Assembly (NCBI GenBank): GCA_018829545.1
Contig: JAHJTX010000063.1
Location: 1-64,000, forward strand
From: Bacteroidota bacterium
GTDB lineage: Bacteria; Bacteroidota; Ignavibacteria; Ignavibacteriales; Melioribacteraceae
DNA length: 64,000 nt
Direction: 5' to 3'
Shown here: one piece after another, positions 1-9,237 of the stretch
Position numbering within the stretch: position 1 is the first letter of the stretch
Layout of the letters: every line of letters starts with the position of its first letter
Notes under the pieces: generated by a model
Databases searched by the model: none
Told to the model about the DNA's origin: nothing
Seen by the model: only the letters and a program-made list of their open reading frames with translations
Made by a program: the position numbers and the translations under genes

Positions 1-30
1 AAAAAAGGCTGAATAAATCTTCAGCCTTTT
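1..30 (-). terminator. Terminator-like hairpin, outer copy
   Basis: A 7-bp stem (GGCTGAA/TTCAGCC) with a 6-nt loop is flanked by A6 on the left and T4 on the right, so on the minus strand it ends in a T run. It is identical to the hairpin at 105-134 and lies downstream of the tRNA fragment at 36-92. It was copied together with the 3' part of the tRNA gene. Confidence 0.6.
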
Positions 31-35
31 CTTAG

Positions 36-92
36 TAGCGGAGGCAGGACTTGAACCTACATTCCGACTCTGTCGGGATATGGGCCCACATT
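36..92 (-). pseudogene. Truncated tRNA-fMet-like copy, 3' half
   Basis: On the minus strand the T arm, acceptor 3' strand and discriminator A match the intact tRNA at 140-212. The anticodon-stem side is replaced by an imperfect palindrome at 61-79 (ATTCCGAC, 3-nt loop, GTCGGGAT), although an ATGGGCCC stretch still resembles the CAT anticodon region. No D arm or 5' acceptor strand follows within a usable distance, so it cannot fold as a tRNA. Confidence 0.6.
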
Positions 93-104
93 CCTCTTTA
101 AAAC

Positions 105-134
105 AAAAAAGGCTGAATAAATCTTCAGCCTTTT
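105..134 (-). terminator. Terminator downstream of tRNA-fMet
   Basis: Same hairpin as at 1-30: stem 111-117 with 124-130, loop 118-123, and T6 following on the minus strand (A6 at 105-110). It lies 5 nt past the tRNA 3' end and should terminate its transcript. The T4 on the plus side could give weak termination in the other direction as well. Confidence 0.75.
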
Positions 135-139
135 CTTAG

Positions 140-212
<73 letters not shown>

Positions 213-231
213 ATATAAAACTTTTAATGAT

Positions 232-300
232 ATTCTCGAAGAGCTACTCCCGATGAATCGGGACTCCACTTTTATCCGGCTTCCGACGGACCGCTATATA
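232..300 (-). pseudogene. Disrupted tRNA-fMet-like copy, 5' half
   Basis: The plus-strand string GAGCTAC-(16 nt)-CTCCACT-(20 nt)-CCGCTATAT lines up with GAGCTAC-CAATTG-CTCCACT-CCGCGATAT of the intact tRNA. The D loop is replaced by a perfect 7-bp palindrome at 248-263 (TCCCGAT-GA-ATCGGGA). A second, weaker G/C-rich stretch at 274-289 splits the acceptor strand. It looks like the 5' half of a broken copy. The match is short, so chance similarity is not fully excluded. Confidence 0.45.
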
Positions 301-435
301 ATTTTTTTCAATAAATTCAAAATTGTGAAGCCAAATATATACCTCTAAAAATCTAAAGTCAAACTTGATTCACTATTATTGATTTTATTTTATTATTTTT
401 ATCCTCAGTGAACAATTCATTTTATTGGTAATTAT

Positions 436-2145
436 ATGTTAATGTCTCTTCAGATTAGAGATTATGCTTTAATAGAAAATATTCACATTGAATTTGGCAG
501 AGGGCTAAATATAATAACTGGCGAAACCGGAGCCGGCAAGTCAATTTTAATTGAGGCGCTTGGTTTACTGCTCGGCGAAAGAGCCTCAAATCAAGTAGTG
601 CGAAAGGGAGCGAATAAATCTGTTGTCGAAGGCATATTTGATGTTGCCGGCAATAGTAAGGTCGAAACGCTACTGAAGGAAAATGAAATTGAGTTTTATT
701 CCGAGTTAATTTTGAGAAGAGAAATTTCGTTGAAGGGTTCCAACAGATGCTTTATAAATGATACTCCCGCACCTCTGACTTTAGTAAAGGATGCCGGCAA
801 TCTTTTGATTGATATGCACGGTCAGCACGAGCACCAATCGCTTTTAAGAACGAATACGCACATTGAATTTTTAGATGAGTTGGGCGAGTATGATGATGAG
901 TTGAACGCGTTTATTCTCAAGCGAAAAGAGTTTGTCGCTCTGATAGCTCAGTTAAACGATCTGAAAGAAAAGGAATCTAAAATTAAAGCTGAGCGGGATA
1001 TTTATGAATTCCAATTAAAAGAGATCGATGAAGTTTCTCCGGTTGAAGGGGAAGAGGAACAGTTGAAAGCGGAACTCAACATTTTAGAAAATTCAGAAAA
1101 ACTTCTGGAACTTTGCAGCATTGTTTTCGAGTGCGCTTATGATTTGGAAGATTCGGCGCATAATCTGCTTGTAAAAATCAATAATGCGCTTAACTCACTT
1201 TCGCAAATAGATAAATCTTTTGAAGAGATTGCCAAAGAATCTGATTCTGCCGTTGCAATAACAAGCGATATCGCAGATTTTGTGCGAAGTTATAAAGATA
1301 AGATTGATCTTGAGGACAGCCGGTTGGAAGAAATCCGCGAACGTCTTGCATCACTGAATATGCTCAAAAAAAGATACGGCGGTTCACTTGAAAAAGTTAT
1401 TGCTAATAGAGATCAACTAAGATCAAAACTCGATCTTGCAGTTAATTTCAACGAGAAAACAGAAGAACTGAAGGCGAGTATCGAAAAATTTAGAAATGAA
1501 CTTGGTCTGGTCGCAAATCAAATTAGCGGTAAAAGAAAAAAAGTAGCATATAAGATTAAATCCGAAATGGAAAAGACACTCGATTATCTTGGCATTTCTT
1601 CCGCGTCATTCAAAACAGAAATTGCAAATATAGAATCCACAAATGATGTCAACTCAATAAAACTGAATGGGAAAGCATATAAACATAATCCTCGCGGATT
1701 TGATGAAGTGGAATTTTTTATTTCCACGAATATTGGCGAAGACTTAAAACCGCTGGCAAAAATTGCAAGCGGCGGGGAAGTATCCCGGATTATGCTCGCT
1801 CTCAAAACTATTCTCGCTAAGTCAGATAAACTTCCACTGCTGATATTTGATGAAATCGACACGGGTGTAAGCGGCAGAATTGCTCAGAAAGTTGGGCAAT
1901 CGCTCAAAGACTTATCTAAGTTTCATCAGATCATTGCGATTACTCATCTTCCTCAAATAGCAAGCTTAGCCGAACATCATTTTTCTGTTAAAAAAGTTGA
2001 AAGCCAAGACCGTGTGGCAAGTACAATTCAAAAGTTGAGCGATCAAGAAAGAATTACTGAAGTCGCAAAACTTATCAGCGGAGAAAACGTAACTAATGCA
2101 GGAATTGAAAGCGCCCGGCAGTTGATGGGCATCACAGACAAATAA
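436..2145 (+). CDS. recN: DNA repair protein RecN
   Basis: An SMC-like ATPase that gathers broken DNA ends for recombinational repair in the cytoplasm. The N-terminal ATPase half has the Walker A motif GETGAGKS at residues 29-36. A long charged coiled-coil part (roughly 150-370) follows, then the C-terminal half with the SGGE signature and the Walker B string LIFDEIDTG near residue 470. The length of 569 aa is usual for RecN. A second in-frame ATG two codons on (442) is an equally possible start. It is a single gene with no same-operon neighbour, about 135 nt from the tRNA region. Confidence 0.97.
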   Translation: MLMSLQIRDYALIENIHIEFGRGLNIITGETGAGKSILIEALGLLLGERASNQVVRKGANKSVVEGIFDVAGNSKVETLLKENEIEFYSELILRREISLKGSNRCFINDTPAPLTLVKDAGNLLIDMHGQHEHQSLLRTNTHIEFLDELGEYDDELNAFILKRKEFVALIAQLNDLKEKESKIKAERDIYEFQLKEIDEVSPVEGEEEQLKAELNILENSEKLLELCSIVFECAYDLEDSAHNLLVKINNALNSLSQIDKSFEEIAKESDSAVAITSDIADFVRSYKDKIDLEDSRLEEIRERLASLNMLKKRYGGSLEKVIANRDQLRSKLDLAVNFNEKTEELKASIEKFRNELGLVANQISGKRKKVAYKIKSEMEKTLDYLGISSASFKTEIANIESTNDVNSIKLNGKAYKHNPRGFDEVEFFISTNIGEDLKPLAKIASGGEVSRIMLALKTILAKSDKLPLLIFDEIDTGVSGRIAQKVGQSLKDLSKFHQIIAITHLPQIASLAEHHFSVKKVESQDRVASTIQKLSDQERITEVAKLISGENVTNAGIESARQLMGITDK

Positions 2146-2299
2146 ATAATTATTACCTACTTATAAAAAGTAAAAAATTTTTGTTGCATTTAGCTTTTTA
2201 TTATCGGATTTTATGACCGATTTAATTTTTGCTTTCGGGCAAAAAAAATATTTGTAAATAATACCAAATTCACATTCTTTCATCATTAAGGGAGGTTTC

Positions 2300-3370
2300 A
2301 TGAGGAAAATATTACTCACTATTTTTTCTGTTCTTTTTTTTATTAGTCTAAGCGTTTCTGCCCAGACTTTCGAAGAAACAATGGCACAGCTTTCCGCAGA
2401 TGCCGGCAGCGCTTACGTAAATCCAATTGGATCTGCATTCGGTTCCAATATGAATTCCGGCTGGTTCTCAGGTGTTCCGGAAGCTCAAATGTTAGGATTG
2501 GATCTTGAATTAAAAATCAGCATCCATGCATCGATGTTTAGTGATGATGCAAAAAACTTTAAAACTTCAGGTAAATTCCAGTTTTCATCTGATCAGACAA
2601 AACAACTATTAGGACCTAATCCATCAGGGACTGGCAATGCAGCCGCAAACCAAGCTATTTATGATGCGTTCGCTGGAGCTACTCACACAGTTGCAATTGC
2701 AGGTCCAACTGTTGTTGGAAGCAAAGACGAATTTGTAACAATTGGATTTGCAAGCCCAACTGTAACCGTTGCCGGACAAACCTATAATTTACAGCAGCAG
2801 GATATTGCTTTAACAGAAGTAAAAGGAATCGGCAATGAGCTTCCTGCTCTTCCACAGCCAAGCGCTCAGCTTACTATTGGAACGGTTTTCGGAACAACGG
2901 CTTCGTTCAGATACTTCCCAACCGTAGCAGCAGGCGATTTTGGTGATATAAGTTTCTTTGGATATGGTGTAACTCACAATCCGGCAATGTGGCTTCCTGT
3001 TCCTCTTCCAGTTGATGTTGGTATTGGTTTCTACACACAAACTTTGGAACTTGGAAAAATCTTTGAAAGTACCGCAACGCAGTTTGGCGTTTTTGCGAGC
3101 AAAGAATTTGGATTTATTATTTCCGTAACTCCATATATTGGTTTGACTATGGAAACATCAACAACAACTTTGAAATACGACCAAACTTTTACCGATGCTA
3201 ACGGAAAAGTTATTGGAACACCTATTCCTATCAAATTTGAATTAGAAGGCGATAATGATTTAGGTATTACTGCAGGATTAAAGCTAGACCTTTTCTTGTT
3301 ACAACTTTATGCAGACTACAAGATGGCTACAACCAGCACAATTAGCGCAGGGCTAATGATGGGATTCTAA
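2300..3370 (+). CDS. DUF6588-type outer membrane protein
   Basis: A 356-aa exported protein. Residues 1-21 form a clear signal peptide ending SVSAQ. The mature N-terminus has the run SAYVNPIGSAFGSNMNSGWF, which I associate with the DUF6588 family of Bacteroidota. Alternating hydrophobic/polar stretches and a C-terminal aromatic residue suggest a beta barrel. The start is fixed by AAGGGAGG four nt upstream, an unusually strong ribosome-binding site for this window that suggests high expression. It is monocistronic, with its own terminator at 3399. The biochemical function is unknown. Confidence 0.8.
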   Translation: MRKILLTIFSVLFFISLSVSAQTFEETMAQLSADAGSAYVNPIGSAFGSNMNSGWFSGVPEAQMLGLDLELKISIHASMFSDDAKNFKTSGKFQFSSDQTKQLLGPNPSGTGNAAANQAIYDAFAGATHTVAIAGPTVVGSKDEFVTIGFASPTVTVAGQTYNLQQQDIALTEVKGIGNELPALPQPSAQLTIGTVFGTTASFRYFPTVAAGDFGDISFFGYGVTHNPAMWLPVPLPVDVGIGFYTQTLELGKIFESTATQFGVFASKEFGFIISVTPYIGLTMETSTTTLKYDQTFTDANGKVIGTPIPIKFELEGDNDLGITAGLKLDLFLLQLYADYKMATTSTISAGLMMGF

Positions 3371-3398
3371 TTTGAACAAGATTATCCCAAATATTTTT

Positions 3399-3422
3399 AA
3401 GGGGCTTAGCGCCCCTTTTTTG
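3399..3422 (+). terminator. Rho-independent terminator after the DUF6588 gene
   Basis: A perfect 7-bp stem AAGGGGC/GCCCCTT with a 5-nt loop is followed by a T run, 28 nt after the stop codon. Confidence 0.9.
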
Positions 3423-3490
3423 TTTTAAATTGTTTATTATTTAGCCAAATATTTAAGTGAAAACCCAATTGAAAAAAACTGGTTCTCCGG

Positions 3491-4621
3491 ATGAAAGATT
3501 TATCTGTTTATATCCACATTCCCTTCTGCGATCATAAATGCATCTACTGCGATTTTTACTCGCTTGTTTCATACGATAACGAAAATAGATTTTTCGAAAT
3601 TCTGAAAAAAGAAATCCGCCATTTTTCCGGTCTGCTTCAAGATGAGTATCAAATCCCGACAATTTTTTTCGGCGGCGGAACTCCTTCATTTGTTGATGTC
3701 GCGTACATTAGTTCAGTTATATCAGAACTAAAGCAGAGTTTTAAGTTCAAAAATAAAGTTGAAATTACACTCGAAACAAATCCCGGAACAGTTGACCAAA
3801 AAAAGCTTGAACAATTTCTAGATGCTGGAGTCAACAGATTATCGGTTGGCATTCAGTCGTTTAACAACGATGAACTAAAATTTCTCACACGAATCCACAA
3901 CGAAAAAACGGCTATCGAAACAGTTAATGGCGCTCATCAAGTTGGATTTGAAAATATTAGCATCGATCTAATTTTTAATCTTCCCGGGCAAAGTAGAGAA
4001 TCGTGGATTAACAATCTTGAAAAAGTAATTGAACTTCCCGTAAAACACATTTCGGCTTATAGTTTAATTTTGGAAAGAGGCACAATACTAAATAAAATGG
4101 TTCTGGATGGCAGAATAAAAATGCAGGATGAAGATTACGATGCAGACCTCTACGAAACAACAATTGATTTTTTTATAAAAAATAATTTCATTCAATACGA
4201 GGTTTCTAACTTCTGCAAAAGGGGTTACGAATGCCGGCACAATTTAGCTTACTGGAAACATAAGGAATATTTGGGGCTGGGTCCTTCGGCACATTCTTTT
4301 ATAAATAAAAAAAGATGGTGGAATATAAGCAGTTTAAAAATGTATATTAATTCTGTTGAACGAATTGGAAACGCAATACTCAATACCGAACAACTTGAGT
4401 ATGAGCAATTGTTAGATGAATTTGTAATGCTTAATTTAAGAGGCAGCGGTCTTGACATACATGAGCTAAATTCTAAATTTGGTGCAACATGGATTTCTAA
4501 AAATGGTAGTTATTTAGATAAGCTGAGTAAGGGAAATTATATTACTAATTCAAATAACGAAATTAAGTTTACTAAGAAAGGTTACTTAATCTGTGACGAA
4601 ATATTAATTAACTTCAAATAA
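3491..4621 (+). CDS. hemW: Radical SAM heme chaperone HemW
   Basis: A HemN-like protein that binds heme and S-adenosylmethionine and is thought to insert heme into respiratory enzymes. It has the radical SAM cluster motif C13-x3-C17-x2-C20, the SAM-binding GGGTPS motif near residue 57, and the family string HNLAYW...YLGLGPSAHS toward the C-terminus. The 376-aa length and the very short N-terminus before the Cys motif fit HemW rather than coproporphyrinogen dehydrogenase HemN, which is longer. The symporter gene at 4634 starts 12 nt downstream and is probably co-transcribed. Confidence 0.93.
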   Translation: MKDLSVYIHIPFCDHKCIYCDFYSLVSYDNENRFFEILKKEIRHFSGLLQDEYQIPTIFFGGGTPSFVDVAYISSVISELKQSFKFKNKVEITLETNPGTVDQKKLEQFLDAGVNRLSVGIQSFNNDELKFLTRIHNEKTAIETVNGAHQVGFENISIDLIFNLPGQSRESWINNLEKVIELPVKHISAYSLILERGTILNKMVLDGRIKMQDEDYDADLYETTIDFFIKNNFIQYEVSNFCKRGYECRHNLAYWKHKEYLGLGPSAHSFINKKRWWNISSLKMYINSVERIGNAILNTEQLEYEQLLDEFVMLNLRGSGLDIHELNSKFGATWISKNGSYLDKLSKGNYITNSNNEIKFTKKGYLICDEILINFK

Positions 4622-4633
4622 ATTTGTGATCTT

Positions 4634-5857
4634 ATGCTAAAACTAAAACTTCACTGGCAGATTCTAATTGCATTTGCTGCGGCAATATTTTACGGTGTGT
4701 TCTTAACCGAATATGTTCATTACGTAAGTTGGATGGGAGATGTATTCCTAAAGGGGCTTAAAATGGTGATCATCCCTCTGATACTGAGTTCGATTATTTC
4801 CGGAGTTACAAACATCGGAAATGCGGAAAATTTGGGACGCCTCGGAATTAAAACGATGGCTTATTATCTCTCTACAAGCATGTTTGCAATTATAACGGGT
4901 TTGTTTTTTGTAAACATTTTTCAGCCCGGAGTTGGCGCTGATTTAGGCTTTACTAAATCTGTTGAAGGCTTGTCTACCGCAAAGGAATCTTTTGGCGACA
5001 CGCTGATGAACATCATCCCGACAAACATTTTTGAATCCTTTGCCAATGCAGAGATGCTCTCAATTATTTTCTTCGCCATTCTGTTTGGCTTTTTTATTAC
5101 ACGGGTTGATGATAAACCCAAAACTTTTTTAACAGAATTATTTAACGGAGCTTTCGACGTAATGATGAAAATTACGATGCTCGTCATAAAATTTACTCCT
5201 CTCGGAATTTTAGGAATTGTCGCTAAAGTTATTGCCGAGCAGGCGGGTGATTCACAAGCGCTGCTGGATATTGTCGGTAGACTTGGACTTTATATGCTGA
5301 CTGTTTTAATTGCTCTGTTTGTTCACTCCGTAATTACACTGCCCGCAATAGTGAAAATTATTGGAAGGTCTAATCCAGTCCTGCACGTTAAAGCAATGAC
5401 AACGCCTTTATTGACGGCATTTTCTACTTCTTCATCGAGTGCAACCCTGCCGCTTACGATGAGCGCGGTTGAAGAAAATTCCGGTGTGTCCAATAAAATT
5501 TCCAGCTTTACACTGCCGCTTGGCGCAACAGTAAATATGGATGGCACAGCTTTATACGAATGCGTTGCCGCTATGTTTATTGCTCAGGCTTATGGATTGG
5601 AAATGGGAGTTGTAAATCAGATCATTGTTGTAATCACCGCTTTGCTAGCCTCAATCGGCGCCGCAGGAATACCGATGGCAGGACTTGTAATGATCTCGAT
5701 AGTTCTAACGTCTGTAGGATTACCTTTGGAAGGAGTAGGACTAATTTTATCCGTAGATAGAATTTTAGATATGTGCCGCACAACGGTTAATGTTTGGAGC
5801 GATAGCTGCGGCGCAGTTATTATCGCTAAATCGGAAGGCGAGGAATTAAAAGTATAA
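4634..5857 (+). CDS. Dicarboxylate/amino acid:cation symporter (DAACS family)
   Basis: A Na+- or H+-coupled inner-membrane importer of glutamate, aspartate or C4-dicarboxylates (GltP/DctA relatives). The sequence has about eight hydrophobic segments, the serine-rich re-entrant loop TSSSSATLPLTM near residue 265, the NMDGT cation/substrate motif at 301-305, and the last helix with DRxLDMxRTxxNVxxD. At 407 aa it is a full-length family member. The substrate cannot be decided from sequence. It follows hemW closely. Confidence 0.92.
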   Translation: MLKLKLHWQILIAFAAAIFYGVFLTEYVHYVSWMGDVFLKGLKMVIIPLILSSIISGVTNIGNAENLGRLGIKTMAYYLSTSMFAIITGLFFVNIFQPGVGADLGFTKSVEGLSTAKESFGDTLMNIIPTNIFESFANAEMLSIIFFAILFGFFITRVDDKPKTFLTELFNGAFDVMMKITMLVIKFTPLGILGIVAKVIAEQAGDSQALLDIVGRLGLYMLTVLIALFVHSVITLPAIVKIIGRSNPVLHVKAMTTPLLTAFSTSSSSATLPLTMSAVEENSGVSNKISSFTLPLGATVNMDGTALYECVAAMFIAQAYGLEMGVVNQIIVVITALLASIGAAGIPMAGLVMISIVLTSVGLPLEGVGLILSVDRILDMCRTTVNVWSDSCGAVIIAKSEGEELKV

Positions 5858-5925
5858 TTCAGATTATTTTAATAAACTGAGAACGATTAAGAAAGATTTT
5901 TCGTTAATAATTATTGATTCATGTT

Positions 5926-6047
5926 ACGCAAAAGTGTAGAGCGAAACTCTGTTTCGCTCATAAATTGTATAAATTGATGTAAATTGACTGAGCGATTCCC
6001 CTTAGGGACGAGCAGCGAATCGTTCTACAATTCTTATTCTTTTGCGT
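5926..6047. mobile_element. MITE-like inverted-repeat element (122 bp)
   Basis: The element begins ACGCAAAAG at 5926 and ends CTTTTGCGT at 6047, a 9-bp perfect inverted terminal repeat. A second shared block (TGTAGAGCGA on the left, TGTAGAACGA when the right end is reverse-complemented) follows inside. Within it is an 8-bp hairpin GAGCGAAA/TTTCGCTC (5939-5959) and a second stem CGATTC/GAATCG. There is no coding capacity. It fills the gap between the symporter and the peptidase. No second copy was seen here, so mobility is inferred. Confidence 0.5.
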
Positions 6048-6094
6048 GAGGAGAATTATTGAGTTCATTTGTGTAAAAAAAGTATGATAGCTTT

Positions 6095-8548
6095 ATGAAA
6101 AAAATAACTACGCTAATATTGATATTACTTTTTTCCTCTTTGGTATTATCTCAAACTTACCAAAAAGTGAAAATCCATTTTACAAATAAAGATGACATCA
6201 AAACTATTGTTTCTATTTGTCCCGATTTAGATCACTACTCATTGGAAAAAGATAATTCTTTAGGCGCGTTTTTGTCTTCAAGCGATGTTACTACTTTAAG
6301 AGATATGGGTTTCCGGATTGAAGTCTTAATCGAAGATTGGCAGAAGCATTACATCGAAACGAATCAGTACTCTGAATCTCAAAAACAGAGCGCACTCTCA
6401 AAAACTTCATCGAACTTTGGCGTAACAGGATTCGATTACGGATCGATGGGCGGGTATTATACTCTTGAAGAAGTTTACTCAAAATTGGATGAGATGTATT
6501 CCGGTTATCCCGCGCTTATTTCACAGAAGGAAAGTATTGGAAAAACAATTGAGGACAAAGACATTTTTCAAGTTAAAATTTCGGACAATCCAGACATAAA
6601 TGAGGATGAACCTGAAGTGCTGTACACCTCTCTGCACCACGCAAGGGAACCCGAAAGCATGATGCAGATGATTTACTTCATGTTCTACCTTCTTGAAAAT
6701 TACAACGTCGATCAAGAAGTAAAATATTTGGTGAATAATAGGGAAATGTATTTTATTCCTGTTGTTAATCCGGACGGTTATTATCACAATCAAACTTCGT
6801 ATCCCGCCGGTGGAGGAATGTGGAGGAAGAACAGATTTTTGAATGCGGATTCAACTATTGGCGTAGACTTAAACCGTAATTACGGACCTCACGAATATTG
6901 GAATGCTGCGAATGGCGGATCGAGCACTTCTGCCGGAGATAATACTTACCGAGGAACAGAACCATTCAGTGAAAATGAAACTGCAGCCATTAGAGCTTTT
7001 TTGTATTACCACAATATCCGCGCTTGTTTGAACTACCATACTTACAGCAATCTTCTGATTTATCCTTATGGTGCTCTAGGAGTTGAAACCCCCGATTCAC
7101 TAACTTTTAGGAAATATGCCCAAGACATGACGCAATTTAACGGTTATGTTTACGGGACTGATATTCAAACAGTTGGTTACACTACCCGCGGCAACAGCGA
7201 CGACTATATGTATGATGGCGAAGTAAATTTAAAAGGGAAAATATTCACAATGACGCCTGAGGTTGGAAGTTTCAGCGATGGCTTTTGGCCGCATCAATCA
7301 AGAATTCTTCCTTTGGCAGAGGAGAACGTTTTCCCGAATTTATATTACGCATGGATTGTCGGCGGATATGTCACTATAAAATCTGTTGAATTTGATAAAG
7401 AGTATTTCAATTCGGGTGATGTTGTTAATGTGAAAATGCAATTCAAAAATATTGGGATTGACATTTCTGAAAATATAAAAGTTCTCTTTGAATCAGCAGA
7501 CGGGAACAGTGATATTATTGTTGGAGAGTATCTTGCTGAGGGATTTCTTCCATCCGAAACGCACATTATTGACTCTTCTCTTTTTCAATTTAGAATTAAA
7601 GAAAATTATGATATAGATCAAATTGGATTGAAAATTAAAATCTATCAAGAAGATGTACTGATGGCAACAAATCATCAAACACTAAAACTTGGCACACCGA
7701 CAATTGTTTTTATTGATTCCTCAGCCAATATGAATAATTGGGTGACTTATGGATCAAACTCTCAATGGGAAGTGAGTACATCAGATTATTATTCACAGCC
7801 CAGTTCGTTCACAGACAGCCCAGCAGGTAAATATTCGGATGATGCTTCTTCATTTTTTGAACTGAAGGAACAAATTGATCTTTCAGGAATTTCAAAACCC
7901 GTTCTATCATTTTGGACTAAATTCGAAATTGAAAGAGGCTGGGACTACGCGCAGGTTCAAATTAGCTCCAACGGAGGAAATGAATGGACTGCTGTTGGTG
8001 GCAGATATTCAAATCCAGGAGCTGGAAGTTTTCAACCTGATGGTGAACCAGTGTATGATGGGAATCAGCTTGCTTGGGTGAGAGAAGAAATTTCACTATC
8101 AGCATTCGAAGGCAATAAAATTCTGATACGATTCATGCTTAAATCAGATAGTTACTTGCAGCTTGACGGTATTTATTTAGATGACATTGCAATTACAAGT
8201 TACCTTATTCGCACAGATTTAAGCTCGGAATTAAATACAAATGAAATGAATTTCAATCTTGAACAGAATTTTCCGAATCCTTTTAATCCATCCACGAGAA
8301 TTAAGTTTACTATTCCTAAGTTTGACGCAGGTCATACTCCTACTCAGCAAAATACAATTCTTAAGATTTACGATGTTCTCGGCAGAGAAATTAGCACGCT
8401 AGTAAATGATCATTTAGTAAGTGGTAATTACGAAGTTGAATTTAACTCCGCGTTTTTGGGTTATTATTATTATAGCAGTGGAATTTATTTTTATAAACTT
8501 ACGGTTGGCGCAAATAGCTCAACTAAAAAAATGATTTTACTTCGCTAA
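6095..8548 (+). CDS. Secreted M14 zinc carboxypeptidase with T9SS sorting domain
   Basis: An extracellular metallopeptidase of 817 aa. It has a signal peptide (residues 1-19), then an M14 domain with zinc ligands H182-x2-E185 (HARE) and H315 (NYHTYSN), and general base E389 in MTPEVGSF. Middle beta-rich regions include a lectin/MAM-like part (residues about 540-705) of the type seen in immune-inhibitor-A-like peptidases. The last ~95 residues begin NFPNPFNPST and match type A sorting domains of type IX secretion. The gene therefore implies a T9SS encoded elsewhere. It is monocistronic and likely used to digest external peptides. Confidence 0.93.
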   Translation: MKKITTLILILLFSSLVLSQTYQKVKIHFTNKDDIKTIVSICPDLDHYSLEKDNSLGAFLSSSDVTTLRDMGFRIEVLIEDWQKHYIETNQYSESQKQSALSKTSSNFGVTGFDYGSMGGYYTLEEVYSKLDEMYSGYPALISQKESIGKTIEDKDIFQVKISDNPDINEDEPEVLYTSLHHAREPESMMQMIYFMFYLLENYNVDQEVKYLVNNREMYFIPVVNPDGYYHNQTSYPAGGGMWRKNRFLNADSTIGVDLNRNYGPHEYWNAANGGSSTSAGDNTYRGTEPFSENETAAIRAFLYYHNIRACLNYHTYSNLLIYPYGALGVETPDSLTFRKYAQDMTQFNGYVYGTDIQTVGYTTRGNSDDYMYDGEVNLKGKIFTMTPEVGSFSDGFWPHQSRILPLAEENVFPNLYYAWIVGGYVTIKSVEFDKEYFNSGDVVNVKMQFKNIGIDISENIKVLFESADGNSDIIVGEYLAEGFLPSETHIIDSSLFQFRIKENYDIDQIGLKIKIYQEDVLMATNHQTLKLGTPTIVFIDSSANMNNWVTYGSNSQWEVSTSDYYSQPSSFTDSPAGKYSDDASSFFELKEQIDLSGISKPVLSFWTKFEIERGWDYAQVQISSNGGNEWTAVGGRYSNPGAGSFQPDGEPVYDGNQLAWVREEISLSAFEGNKILIRFMLKSDSYLQLDGIYLDDIAITSYLIRTDLSSELNTNEMNFNLEQNFPNPFNPSTRIKFTIPKFDAGHTPTQQNTILKIYDVLGREISTLVNDHLVSGNYEVEFNSAFLGYYYYSSGIYFYKLTVGANSSTKKMILLR

Positions 8549-8577
8549 ATATCAGCTTATTTTGCGAAAGGAATTTT

Positions 8578-8706
8578 ATGCAGCTGGTTAATACTTTTGG
8601 GGGATCCCGTTTCGGAATGTTGACCGACAAATATGGAATTAATTGGATGCTAAGTTCACCTCCAAGCAAAAATCCAAGTAACAATTTATTTCGTAATGCT
8701 TGCTAA
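8578..8706 (+). pseudogene. Remnant of a VOC-fold (PhnB-like) gene
   Basis: An open frame of 42 codons encodes FGGSRFGMLTDKYGINWML, which matches the conserved C-terminal end of PhnB/3-demethylubiquinone-type VOC proteins (pattern FG-x-FGM-x-TD-x-FG-x-xWM). These normally run to about 130-160 residues. The N-terminal three quarters are absent, and the preceding bases belong to the M14 gene end. I read it as a decayed gene whose last part survived. Confidence 0.7.
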
Positions 8707-8741
8707 TCCATTTAAATAATAGTAGTTTAGTTCTTCTAATT

Positions 8742-8765
8742 TCGCCCCTAGTGGGCGATTTTTGT
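8742..8765 (+). terminator. Terminator-like hairpin immediately before rimP
   Basis: A stem TCGCCC/GGGCGA with a 5-nt loop and a following T-rich run (TTTTTGTTTGT) ends only a few bases before the rimP ATG at 8770. It can be read as the terminator of the former VOC gene, or as an attenuator in the rimP-nusA leader. Confidence 0.75.
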
Positions 8766-8769
8766 TTGT

Positions 8770-9222
8770 ATGAAAATAAATAAGAAAAATATCACGGAAA
8801 AAGCAGCCAATTTGATCTCAGAATTGGGTTATTTGTATATCGAAACCTCATTCCGAGGAACGGATAACAATTCTGTAATTGAAATATTTGTAGACAGCGA
8901 AAAAGGAATTACAACTGTTAACTGCGCCGAAATCAGTCATGCTATCGGCGAGTTGTTTGAAACGGAAGAATTAGTAAGTTCAAAATTTAGACTTGACATT
9001 TCATCACCTGGAATTGACCGACCACTTAAATTTTTGCAGCAGTTCCCCAGAAACATCAACCGAAAATTTGAATTACGGATTAAAGAAAATGATGCAATAA
9101 AAAAAACTACGGCAAAACTGGTTTCTGTTGAAGGCTGCAAACTGAATTTTGACGAAGGTAAAAATGTATTCAGCGTCGATTTTGAAAATATAACATCGGC
9201 AAAAGTTTTAATTAGTTTCTGA
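8770..9222 (+). CDS. rimP: Ribosome maturation factor RimP
   Basis: A 150-aa protein needed for 30S subunit maturation. It shows the N-terminal alpha/beta domain with the run IEIFVDSEKGIT and the family motif LDISSPGIDRPLK around residues 76-88, followed by an SH3-like C-terminal part. It is first in the conserved rimP-nusA-infB order. No Shine-Dalgarno sequence is visible, because the terminator-like T run lies directly upstream of the ATG. The leader is therefore either very short or overlaps that hairpin. Confidence 0.95.
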   Translation: MKINKKNITEKAANLISELGYLYIETSFRGTDNNSVIEIFVDSEKGITTVNCAEISHAIGELFETEELVSSKFRLDISSPGIDRPLKFLQQFPRNINRKFELRIKENDAIKKTTAKLVSVEGCKLNFDEGKNVFSVDFENITSAKVLISF

Positions 9223-9237
9223 TAATGGAGGAAAATA

